6,592 bases of DNA. Source: Albimonas sp051747505. GTDB taxonomy: Bacteria; Pseudomonadota; Alphaproteobacteria; Rhodobacterales; Rhodobacteraceae. The DNA lies in the NCBI GenBank assembly GCA_051747505.1, contig JBNJGE010000200.1, positions 1 through 6,592 on the forward strand, written 5' to 3'. Positions 1 to 5,538 of this stretch are shown here, piece after piece. Every line of letters begins with the position of its first letter. The stretch's first letter is position 1. The notes beneath the pieces are model-generated. The model had not been told where the DNA came from. It ran no database searches and worked only from the letters and a program-made list of their open reading frames with translations. A program made the translations under genes and the position numbers.

Positions 1-7
1 CCGGGGC

Positions 8-31
8 GGGGGGGGGGGGGGGGGGGGGGGG
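8..31. repeat. 24-base G homopolymer
   Basis: Bases 8 to 31 are an uninterrupted run of 24 G on the plus strand. It lies 33 bp beyond the alaC stop codon, so the alaC transcript would carry a C-run there. Runs of this length are rare even in GC-rich bacterial genomes. It may be a genuine slippage-prone tract or an assembly or base-calling artefact; the window edge makes either hard to judge. Confidence 0.9.
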
Positions 32-55
32 CCGGGGGCGCGCCCCGCCCCCCCC
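24..55 (-). terminator. GC-only hairpin 3' of alaC, possible transcription end
   Basis: Directly after the alaC stop codon the sequence folds strongly. GGGGCGCGCCCC at 35-46 is a perfect palindrome, and the flanking G-run (ending at 31) can pair with the C-run at 48-55. There is no T-run on either strand, so this is not a classical intrinsic terminator. It could cause pausing or protect the 3' end. The extreme homopolymer next to it makes the exact pairing unreliable. Confidence 0.3.
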
Positions 56-64
56 GCCCGCCCC

Positions 65-1306
65 TCACTCCGCCGCCTGCGCTCGCGCCTGCCGCTCCAG
101 CGCCGCGCCCGGGTCGGCCAGCAGCCGCTTCACCCCGCGCGCCGCCTGCCGGATGCGCTGCTCGTTCTCCACCAGCCCCAGCCGCACGTAACCTTCCCCG
201 TATTCCCCGAAGCCGATCCCCGGCGCCACCGCCACGCCCGCCTCGCGCAGCAGCAGCTTGGAGAACGCCATGGACCCCATCTCCCGGAACGGCTCCGGCA
301 GCGGCGCCCAGGCGAACATGGTCGCCGGGGGCGCCGGAACCTCCCAGCCCGCGCGCCCGAACGCCTCCGCCAGCACGTCGCGCCGGCGACGATACACCTC
401 CCGGATCTCCGCCACGCAGTCCTGCGGCCCGTTCAGCGCCGAGGCCGCCGCCACCTGGATCGGCGTGAAGGCCCCGTAATCCAGATAGCTCTTGATCCGC
501 GCCAGCGCCCCGATCAGGCGCTCATTGCCCACCGCGAAGCCCATCCGCCAGCCCGGCATGGAATAGGTCTTGGACAGGGAGGTGAATTCGGCCGCCACCT
601 CCCTCGCCCCCTCCACCTGAAGGATGGAGGGCGGCGGCGTCCCGTCGAAATAGATCTCCGCATAGGCCAGATCCGACAGCAGCCAGATGTCGTGCCGCTT
701 CGCGAGCGCCACCAGCTCCCGGTAGAAGTCCAGGTCGCAGACCTGCGCCGTGGGGTTCGACGGGAAGTTCACCACCAGCGACGTCGGCGCCGGCACGGTG
801 TGGCGGCAGGCCTGCTCCGCCTGCCGCAGATACGCCTCCCCGTCGAAGGCCCCGCCCGCCAGCGGAATGTGGCGCAGCGCGCCCCCCGCGATGATGAAGC
901 CGTAGGGGTGGATCGGGTAGGAGGGCGAGGGCGTCAGAACCACGTCGCCGGGCGCCGTGATCGCCATCGCCAGGTTCGCCAGCCCCTCCTTGGAGCCCAG
1001 CGTCGCCACCACCTCCCGCTCCGGGTCCAGCTCCACCCCGAAGCGGCGCGCGTAATACCCCGCCTGCGCCCGCCGCAGCCCCGCGATCCCGGCGGAGGCC
1101 GAGTAGCGATGCGTGCGCGGCCTGCGCACCGTCTCCACCAGCTTCTCGACGATATGGGCGGGCGTGTCCGTGTCCGGGTTGCCCATGCCGAAATCGATGA
1201 TGTCCATGCCTTCCGCGCGACACGCCGCCTTCAGCCGGTTCACCTCGGCGAAGACGTAAGGGGGCAGGCGCTTGATGCGGTGGAACTCGTCGGAGGGTCG
1301 GGGCAT
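65..1306 (-). CDS. alaC: AlaC-type alanine/glutamate aminotransferase (PLP fold type I)
   Basis: This 413-residue protein is a class I/II pyridoxal-phosphate aminotransferase of the AlaC group, expected to interconvert pyruvate plus glutamate and alanine plus 2-oxoglutarate in the cytoplasm. The N-terminus (IKRLPPYVFAEVNRLK, residues 11-26) and the blocks DIIDFGMGNPD, GSKEGLA and PSPSYPIHPYG match my memory of E. coli AlaC closely. The PLP lysine is K246 in SLSK, followed by GWRMGF; N184-P185-T186, D212 and Y215 are the cofactor-contact residues, and R375 in GYVRLGLVEN is the expected substrate-carboxylate arginine. Length is normal for the family. The ATG at 1306 puts the N-terminus where AlaC begins, although no strong Shine-Dalgarno precedes it. 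The frameshifted lipoprotein gene lies 119 bp upstream on the same strand. Related aminotransferases have sometimes been annotated as LL-diaminopimelate aminotransferase; the RLPPYVF N-terminus favours AlaC. Exact substrate preference is inferred. Confidence 0.92.
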   Translation of the reverse strand: MPRPSDEFHRIKRLPPYVFAEVNRLKAACRAEGMDIIDFGMGNPDTDTPAHIVEKLVETVRRPRTHRYSASAGIAGLRRAQAGYYARRFGVELDPEREVVATLGSKEGLANLAMAITAPGDVVLTPSPSYPIHPYGFIIAGGALRHIPLAGGAFDGEAYLRQAEQACRHTVPAPTSLVVNFPSNPTAQVCDLDFYRELVALAKRHDIWLLSDLAYAEIYFDGTPPPSILQVEGAREVAAEFTSLSKTYSMPGWRMGFAVGNERLIGALARIKSYLDYGAFTPIQVAAASALNGPQDCVAEIREVYRRRRDVLAEAFGRAGWEVPAPPATMFAWAPLPEPFREMGSMAFSKLLLREAGVAVAPGIGFGEYGEGYVRLGLVENEQRIRQAARGVKRLLADPGAALERQARAQAAE

Positions 1307-1386
1307 GGCGTCGGGTCCGGTCTGGCCGCGATGCGGGCGGTGATACCACGCCCGCCGGGGCGGAAAAGGGCGTTGCGGGGAAGTGC

Positions 1387-1409
1387 GGCGCCGAGGCCCT
1401 CGGGGCGCC
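1387..1409 (-). terminator. Bulged GC hairpin after the lipoprotein gene
   Basis: GGCGCC at 1387-1392 pairs with the identical self-complementary GGCGCC at 1404-1409. Inside it GAG (1393-1395) pairs with CTC (1399-1401) around a three-base loop, leaving GG bulged at 1402-1403. It begins 16 bp past the stop codon at 1426 and lies upstream of alaC. No T-run follows, so a terminator role is only a suggestion; it might equally separate lipoprotein and alaC expression. Confidence 0.3.
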
Positions 1410-1425
1410 TCCCGCGCCCGCCGCC

Positions 1426-1784
1426 TCAGCGCCCCCGAGCTCGGGCGCGCGCCGCCTCCAGCGCCGCCCGCTCGGCGGCCGGAATCACCGGCCCCGCCAG
1501 CCCCTCGGCCAGCGCCGCCTGCACGGCCGCCTGGCGCGTCAGGCTCTGAGCGATCTCAGCCCCGTCTCCGGGTCGGGCGCCGGCTCCGCCCCGGGCCCGG
1601 TCATCTCGGGAATGTCGGCCAGCCGCGGCCACTCCGCGCCCTCCGGCGCCTCCGTCTGCGGCAGGTCCAGCGCCGCGAAGGGCCCCATGCCGGTTCCGCA
1701 GGCGGCCAGCGGCCACAGCGCCAGCGCCAGCAGCGCCCCCCGGGCGCGCACACAGAATTTGGCGCTGTCATCTTTACCGTGCAT
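1426..1784 (-). pseudogene. Small lipoprotein gene broken by a one-base frameshift
   Basis: One frame encodes a lipoprotein-like start: a hydrophobic segment GALLALALWPLAACGTG with lipobox LAAC, then a Pro/Glu-rich stretch ending PAPDPETG before premature termination at 1539. The frame one base over continues AEIAQSLTRQAAVQAALAEG and GPVIPAAERAALEAARARAR to a stop at 1426-1428. Joining them needs one extra G in the minus-strand G-run opposite 1560-1563 (GGGG to GGGGG), giving about 119 residues from 1784. The shape resembles conserved hypothetical Rhodobacterales lipoproteins whose function is unknown to me. The start is uncertain: ATG 1799, ATG 1784 and GTG 1751 are all in frame and none has a good ribosome-binding site; GTG 1751 would give the most typical signal peptide (MRARGALLALALWPLAAC). 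The gene is divergent from phaC. It may be a true pseudogene or a sequencing error in a homopolymer. Confidence 0.7.
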
Positions 1785-1787
1785 GAT
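1759..1787 (+). promoter_or_regulatory. Candidate phaC promoter
   Basis: TTGGCG at 1759-1764 and CATGAT at 1782-1787 are separated by 17 bp; each matches the sigma-70 consensus at four of six positions. A start point near 1794 would leave an untranslated leader of about 85 bases before phaC. It would overlap the 5' coding part of the divergent lipoprotein gene unless that gene starts at GTG 1751. This is a weak prediction from spacing and hexamers alone. Confidence 0.25.
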
Positions 1788-1865
1788 GATCCGGACCATA
1801 ACGCCGCCCGACCGGGCGCGCCAGTCGCCGCCCGCCCGCGCGGACCGCGCCGGAACCCGGACGCG

Positions 1866-1873
1866 AAAGGAGG
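1866..1873 (+). promoter_or_regulatory. Shine-Dalgarno that fixes the phaC start
   Basis: AAAGGAGG at 1866-1873 is a near-perfect anti-16S match, with five bases (CCCCG) before the ATG at 1879. The reading frame is open further upstream to an ATG at 1612, but that extension lies over the divergent lipoprotein gene and has no comparable site. This signal therefore decides the start. Confidence 0.9.
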
Positions 1874-1878
1874 CCCCG

Positions 1879-3696
1879 ATGGACGACCGCGACGCCAGGC
1901 AGCCAGCCGACCCGACCGCCGAGGCCGCCGAATTCGCCGCCAACATGGCCAAGGTCATGGAGCAGAGCCAGGAGATCTGGATGCGCCTGCTGCGCTCCTC
2001 CATGGCCGAAGGCGGCAAGCCCATGTCCGCCGACCCCCTCAACGCCCTGCCCGTCTTCCAGGAGCTTCAGCAGGCCTTCCTCTCCCACCCCCAGGAGGTC
2101 GCCGAACGCTCCCTCGACCTCTGGACCCGGCAGGCGGAGCTGTGGCGCCGCGCCACCTCCCACTGGATGTCGGGCGAGGCGCCGGAGCCCGTCGCCCAGC
2201 CCCTCCGCGGCGATCGCCGCTTCAAGCACGACGCCTGGTCGCGCGACGGGGTCTTCGACTACATCAAGCAGTCCTACCTGCTCACCGCCGAATACCTGGA
2301 AAACCTCGCCGACGAGGTCGGCGAGGACCTCGAGCCCCGCGAACGCCGCAAGATCAACTTCCTCACCCGCCAGTGGGTCGAGGCCATGTCCCCCTCCAAC
2401 TTCGCCGCCATGAACCCCGAGGTCCTCGAGGCCACCATCGAGGAGAAGGGCGAGAACCTCGTCCGCGGCCTGAAGATGATGGCCGAGGACCTCGACCGCG
2501 GCAAAGGCTCCCTCGTCATCCGCCAGACCGACCTCGACGCCTTCGAGGTCGGCCGCGACATGGCCGTCACCCCCGGCAAGGTCGTCTTCCAGAACGAGCT
2601 CTTCCAGCTCATCCAGTACGCCCCCGCCACCGACAAGCAGTACTCGACCCCCCTCCTCATCATCCCCCCCTGGATCAACAAGTACTACATCCTCGACCTC
2701 AACGAGAAGAAGAGCTTCGTCAAACACCTCACCGAACAGGGCTTCACCGTCTTCCTCATCTCCTGGGTCAACCCCGACGAGCGTCAGAAGGACGAGACCT
2801 GGGAGACCTACATGTCGAAAGGCGCCCTGACCGCCATCGACAAGGTGCTGGAGGAGACCGGCCTGAAATCCCTCAACCTCGCCGCCTACTGCATCGGCGG
2901 CTCGCTCGCCGCCACCATGCTCGCCTGGATGGCGAAGACCGGCGACCGCCGCGTCAAGTCCGCCACCTTCCTCACCTCGCTGACGGATTTCTCCGACGCC
3001 GGCGACCTCCAGGTCTTCGTGGACGAGGCCACCCTCAAGCTGATCGAGGACCGCACCGAAAAGGGCTACCTGCCCGGCGAGGCGATGGCCCACGCCTTCA
3101 ACCTGCTGCGCAGCTCCGACCTGATCTGGAACTACGTCGTCAACAACTACTACCTCGGGAAGGAGCCCTTCCCCTTCGACCTGCTCTACTGGAACGCCGA
3201 CTCCACGGCCATGCCCGCCCGGGTCCACCGCTACTACCTGGAGCGTTTCTACAACGACAACGCCTTCGCGACCGGAGAGCTCGAGCTGCTGGGGGAGCGT
3301 GTGGAGATCGCGGACATCAGGGTCCCCGTCTACCAGATCGCCTCGAAGGAGGATCACATCGCCCCCGCCGCGGCCGTCTACCGCGGCGCCCGCCAGATGA
3401 CCGGGGCTCGGGGCGTCCGCTTCGTCGTCGCCGGCTCCGGCCACATCGCCGGCGTGGTCAACCCGCCCGAGGCCGGCAAGTACCAGCACTGGGTGGAGGG
3501 CGACTGGTCGGCCGAGGAGCTCCCCGAATGGCTCGCCACGGCCGAGGAGCGCCCCGGCTCCTGGTGGCCGGACTGGGCGAAGTGGCTGGCGAAGCGCTCG
3601 GGCAAAAAGGTCGAGGCCCGCCAGCCGGGCGCGAAGCTGGGCGTGGTGGAGGACGCGCCGGGGAGCTACGTGAAACGGCGGTTTGACGAGGGATGA
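1879..3696 (+). CDS. phaC: Class I poly(3-hydroxyalkanoate) synthase
   Basis: The 605-residue product polymerises (R)-3-hydroxyacyl-CoA, mainly 3-hydroxybutyryl-CoA, into PHA at the surface of cytoplasmic storage granules, releasing CoA. The N-terminal PhaC_N region spans roughly residues 50-280 (for example LFQLIQYAP and PPWINKYYILDL), followed by the alpha/beta-hydrolase core with FLISWVNPDE (292-301). The catalytic triad is visible: C338 in AYCIGG, D492 in SKEDHIAP and H522 in GSGHIAGVVNPP. The length is that of class I synthases, which act without PhaE or PhaR subunits. The first residue of the lipase-like box (G/S-x-C-x-G) is Ala336 rather than the common Gly or Ser. The start is set by the ribosome-binding site at 1866-1873. 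The gene is divergent from the lipoprotein gene and convergent with the AT-rich islet; no phasin gene follows it in the window. Confidence 0.96.
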   Translation: MDDRDARQPADPTAEAAEFAANMAKVMEQSQEIWMRLLRSSMAEGGKPMSADPLNALPVFQELQQAFLSHPQEVAERSLDLWTRQAELWRRATSHWMSGEAPEPVAQPLRGDRRFKHDAWSRDGVFDYIKQSYLLTAEYLENLADEVGEDLEPRERRKINFLTRQWVEAMSPSNFAAMNPEVLEATIEEKGENLVRGLKMMAEDLDRGKGSLVIRQTDLDAFEVGRDMAVTPGKVVFQNELFQLIQYAPATDKQYSTPLLIIPPWINKYYILDLNEKKSFVKHLTEQGFTVFLISWVNPDERQKDETWETYMSKGALTAIDKVLEETGLKSLNLAAYCIGGSLAATMLAWMAKTGDRRVKSATFLTSLTDFSDAGDLQVFVDEATLKLIEDRTEKGYLPGEAMAHAFNLLRSSDLIWNYVVNNYYLGKEPFPFDLLYWNADSTAMPARVHRYYLERFYNDNAFATGELELLGERVEIADIRVPVYQIASKEDHIAPAAAVYRGARQMTGARGVRFVVAGSGHIAGVVNPPEAGKYQHWVEGDWSAEELPEWLATAEERPGSWWPDWAKWLAKRSGKKVEARQPGAKLGVVEDAPGSYVKRRFDEG

Positions 3697-3766
3697 GGGG
3701 CGAGGGATGTCTGATGGTTGGCAAGGAACCAGCCGCTTGTGATCAGAGCCGAACTTTGCCGAGGCT

Positions 3767-3789
3767 GTGCCCCAGAACTTCAGGGGCAC
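3767..3789. terminator. Near-perfect palindrome between convergent genes, possible bidirectional terminator
   Basis: GTGCCCC at 3767-3773 pairs with GGGGCAC at 3783-3789. Inside these arms GAA (3775-3777) mirrors TTC (3779-3781) around C3778, so the whole 23-bp block is palindromic except for one A/A pair (3774 and 3782). It lies 71 bp past the phaC stop and 42 bp past the stop of the J-domain gene, where a shared terminator would be expected. There is no T-run on either side. A dyad protein-binding site or an insertion scar is also possible. Confidence 0.4.
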
Positions 3790-3830
3790 GGACCCAATCC
3801 CCAAACACAGATGACGACCTGCAGGGACGT

Positions 3831-4940
3831 TTACTGGCTTGAATTTGCTCCATTTCTGTAAAATGCTTCAATATTCTCATATGCCCATCGTGCTTCTTTT
3901 AAACGATGCTCCGCGAGATCAATCATATCTTGAGGAATATCTTGAGAAGCAAATCGATCTGGATGGTACTTCTTGATAGCGATCTTGTAAGCTCGCTTCG
4001 CGCTTTCTAATCCTGCATCGACCTCTAACCCAAGCGCAGTCCATGCACGTGGATCAACTGAACAACTCCTATCTCTTGGCGAGTTCGTACGTTGATGCTC
4101 AGCTCTCGCATTCTCAAGAATTCTATCTGCACCCTCGTGGGTAATGCGAAGCTGCGTTGCTATTCTAAAATAAAGCTTTTTCTCTCGAGAATCTAAATTA
4201 CCGTCGGCCCATGCGATTATTGCGAGTATTTTAAGGACATTCTCCCTGCTCACAAAATTCGCCCCATTATCCCACCAATCTCTAGCTGTGGCTGCAATAA
4301 ATTCCGCTGAAACATTACTGTTTTTTAAATCTTTCACAAAACTATTCAAACGATCAGACTCCATATCGCTAATTTTGAGTAGTTTTTTTATATACACGAT
4401 CTCATCGCGGCTAATAACTCCATCCGATTTTGCTATTTTTATTGCAAGAAATAGTACAGTCGCCCTGAAGGAGCTTTCTTTGTCATTAACTTCTATCTGG
4501 CGTCGAACCAGCTCGAAGAGATTTCTATGTTCCTCTCCAGGCCTTTTCTTCTGCGGTCCCGCCGAGGACACCTTTTGCTCTGTGTTGCTAACACACTTCT
4601 GAATGCGGCTCGCTATAGAACCGAATTCTACCTTCCTTAGGTTTGTCTCAATCTCACGCTGCTGGCTTGCCGGCAGGCGATCGTACCATTCCCGAGAGTA
4701 GTTAATTCCATCCTCGAGGCATTGAAGTGCAAAGTCTCTAGAGCAGAATCTCCCAGCCTCACAAATGGGACAGATTATCGAAAATCGACTCTTCCATCTA
4801 GCAAATTTAATGAAAAACAAGGAGGCATAGCGACTAACATGAGAGATGGAGAAACACTTTTTATTTTTGCAATTTGAGCAAAATTCAGGTAAAGTAAGTC
4901 CTAATGTATCTGCGTCTTGTCCCCATCCATAAACTATCAT
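3831..4940 (-). CDS. Zinc-ribbon, TerB-like and J-domain protein (DjlA-related co-chaperone)
   Basis: This 369-residue protein has three parts. Residues 1-60 form a zinc ribbon: MIVYGWG, then C21-SN-C24 and C57-PI-C60. Residues about 158-275 resemble a TerB-like domain, with two helical repeats carrying the acidic motifs AKSDGVISRDE (170-180) and AWADGNLDSREK (243-254). Residues about 296-361 are a J-domain with H326-P327-D328, whose tail (RFASQDIPQDMIDLAEHRLKEA) closely resembles that of DjlA. The HPD motif predicts stimulation of a DnaK-type Hsp70; the client is unknown. Unlike DjlA it has no evident N-terminal membrane anchor, the zinc ribbon taking that place. ATG 4940 is chosen because it lies one base after the upstream stop codon and matches the usual MIVYGWG-type start; a TTG at 4976 would add 12 residues overlapping that gene. 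The stop is TAA at 3831-3833. The AT-rich composition suggests transfer. Domains are recognised by eye; the biological role is not known to me. Confidence 0.85.
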   Translation of the reverse strand: MIVYGWGQDADTLGLTLPEFCSNCKNKKCFSISHVSRYASLFFIKFARWKSRFSIICPICEAGRFCSRDFALQCLEDGINYSREWYDRLPASQQREIETNLRKVEFGSIASRIQKCVSNTEQKVSSAGPQKKRPGEEHRNLFELVRRQIEVNDKESSFRATVLFLAIKIAKSDGVISRDEIVYIKKLLKISDMESDRLNSFVKDLKNSNVSAEFIAATARDWWDNGANFVSRENVLKILAIIAWADGNLDSREKKLYFRIATQLRITHEGADRILENARAEHQRTNSPRDRSCSVDPRAWTALGLEVDAGLESAKRAYKIAIKKYHPDRFASQDIPQDMIDLAEHRLKEARWAYENIEAFYRNGANSSQ

Positions 4941-4941
4941 T

Positions 4942-5187
4942 TTAGAATTCCAGATTCTTTGCTTCTGAAGAATCAATTGGTCGCTCGAATGGACATATTG
5001 GACAGTGGAGGGAATATTGGCGCGAAGTTGATATCATCAGTTGTGCAGTCAATGGGTTTTGGATGCCAAGTCCTGTACGTCGGAAGCAGAGGTAGAACCC
5101 GTTGTAGTTCCCACATCGAGGGCAATTCTGTCGTACAGTTTTGGCATCCTTGACTTTGACAATCCGTTCATCGCCCAAATTGATCAT
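4942..5187 (-). CDS. Small zinc-ribbon protein, function unknown
   Basis: This 81-residue protein carries C22-PR-C25 and C62-PI-C65, an expected four-cysteine zinc ribbon with a 36-residue insert, plus C34. The layout, including the CPIC second knuckle, parallels the N-terminal ribbon of the next gene (32-residue insert), so the two domains may be distant paralogues. It has no signal peptide or membrane segment. ATG 5187 is chosen because it follows the predicted promoter at 5231-5259 by a short leader; the ribosome-binding site is weak (GAAGAA region). The frame is open upstream to 5400, but that extension runs through the GC-rich repeat element and is not protein-like. The stop TAA (4942-4944) is followed after one base by the ATG of the TerB/J-domain gene, implying translational coupling and a shared task. 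I cannot name a family; nucleic-acid or protein binding is possible. Confidence 0.7.
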   Translation of the reverse strand: MINLGDERIVKVKDAKTVRQNCPRCGNYNGFYLCFRRTGLGIQNPLTAQLMISTSRQYSLHCPICPFERPIDSSEAKNLEF

Positions 5188-5230
5188 TTCTTCGGCCTTG
5201 GTTTGCAACTGCGCATCTGACCTCTGGATG

Positions 5231-5259
5231 AATTTACAATGAAGGTGGAAGGCTGACAA
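5231..5259 (-). promoter_or_regulatory. Candidate sigma-70 promoter of the zinc-ribbon/J-domain operon
   Basis: On the minus strand TTGTCA (5259-5254, five of six consensus bases) is followed after exactly 17 bp by TAAATT (5236-5231, four of six). Transcription would begin near 5224, leaving a leader of about 37 bases before ATG 5187. It lies inside the AT-rich islet, just left of the GC-rich repeat element, so the cassette appears to bring its own promoter. Confidence 0.5.
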
Positions 5260-5267
5260 GCAAGCAA

Positions 5268-5441
5268 GCGTAGGGCGGGTGCGAACCCGCCATTCCCGCC
5301 CCAACCGCAGGGCGCATCCTGATGCGCGACTCCGCCGCTCGCCGCACGCCCTGACCAACACCCCTCTTGCCGACGCGCGCCAACCCGCCGCCGTCGCCAC
5401 GCGGCGTCTACGTTAACAACGCATCAAGATGCGCCCTACGC
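5268..5441. repeat. 174-bp GC-rich repeat element with inverted ends and internal hairpins
   Basis: GCGTAGGGCG at 5268-5277 and CGCCCTACGC at 5432-5441 are exact inverted copies. Next to each end is a hairpin: GGCGGGT/ACCCGCC with loop GCGA (5274-5291) on the left and GCATC/GATGC with loop AA (5421-5432) on the right. A middle unit, GCAGGGCGCATC at 5308-5319, is almost the reverse complement of the right end and forms GCGCATC/GATGCGC (5312-5327). The element therefore holds three related stem-loop units, like a REP/BIME-type composite or a MITE relic. No target duplication is visible at its edges. It sits in the gene-free stretch between the islet promoter and the 3' end of trxB, where its hairpins could also end or protect the trxB transcript. 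I have the impression of similar GTAGGGCG hairpins in other Rhodobacterales genomes but cannot confirm it here. Confidence 0.7.
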
Positions 5442-5482
5442 CGACGCCCGCATCAACCTTTTGGCAATCCTTGTATGCACAG

Positions 5483-5515
5483 CCTGTGCACGCCCCGTGC
5501 ACGCCCTGCGCACGA
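5483..5515. repeat. Three 11-bp tandem repeats around GTGCAC
   Basis: CCTGTGCACGC (5483-5493), CCCGTGCACGC (5494-5504) and CCTGCGCACGA (5505-5515) follow each other without gaps; TGTATGCACAG at 5472-5482 may be a decayed fourth unit. Each core is the palindrome GTGCAC or a one-base variant, spaced about one helical turn. The block lies 24 bp beyond the trxB stop codon. It might be a protein-binding array or simple slippage; nothing in the sequence decides between them. Confidence 0.6.
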
Positions 5516-5538
5516 AAATGGCGACTTCAACTCGCGCC

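Larger units (their letters stand above)
3831..5265. other. AT-rich islet, probably horizontally acquired
   Basis: Base composition changes abruptly here: for example only 17 of 60 bases are G or C at 4321-4380, against 38 of 60 at 2341-2400 in phaC. The two genes inside use A/T-ending codons and AGA freely, which phaC, alaC and trxB avoid. The islet carries its own promoter and ends on the right at a CAAG triplet repeat (5257-5268) against a GC-rich repeat element. No integrase, transposase, tRNA or clear target duplication is visible, so the mode of entry is unknown. The left boundary lies somewhere in 3697-3831. Confidence 0.75.

Noticed and set aside
1612..1878. N-terminal extension of phaC from an ATG at 1612
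   Set aside because: It covers the divergent lipoprotein gene, has no ribosome-binding site, and the AAAGGAGG at 1866-1873 clearly marks ATG 1879.
1383..3686. A 767-residue plus-strand frame overlapping the lipoprotein region and phaC
   Set aside because: Its translation is almost entirely Arg/Pro/Gly/Ala with no recognisable domain, as expected of an out-of-frame reading of GC-rich DNA.
3688..3709. Direct repeat GAGGGATG (3688-3695 and 3702-3709) considered as a target-site duplication
   Set aside because: The two copies are only 14 bp apart and do not flank the islet; one overlaps the phaC stop codon, and chance similarity in G-rich sequence is enough to explain it.
1774..3804. A 676-residue open frame antisense to phaC
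   Set aside because: It is a by-product of G/C-ending codons in phaC on the opposite strand; the translation is low complexity (Gly/Val/Leu/Glu rich) with no domain motif, while phaC has a full triad and ribosome-binding site.
4288..4602. A 104-residue plus-strand frame inside the J-domain gene
   Set aside because: It is antisense to the TerB-like region, has no ribosome-binding site, and its Ser/Phe/Leu-rich translation mirrors the opposite strand.
3831..4940. Reading the TerB-like domain as evidence of a tellurite-resistance operon
   Set aside because: No terA, terC, terD, terE or terZ gene is present; the combination with a J-domain points to the DjlA-like branch instead.
5188..5400. N-terminal extension of the small zinc-ribbon protein up to 5400
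   Set aside because: The extension reads through the palindromic repeat element and the predicted promoter, and changes composition abruptly at about 5265.
5472..5515. Short regular repeats considered as a CRISPR remnant
   Set aside because: Units are only 11 bp and adjoin each other with no spacers; no cas gene is present.
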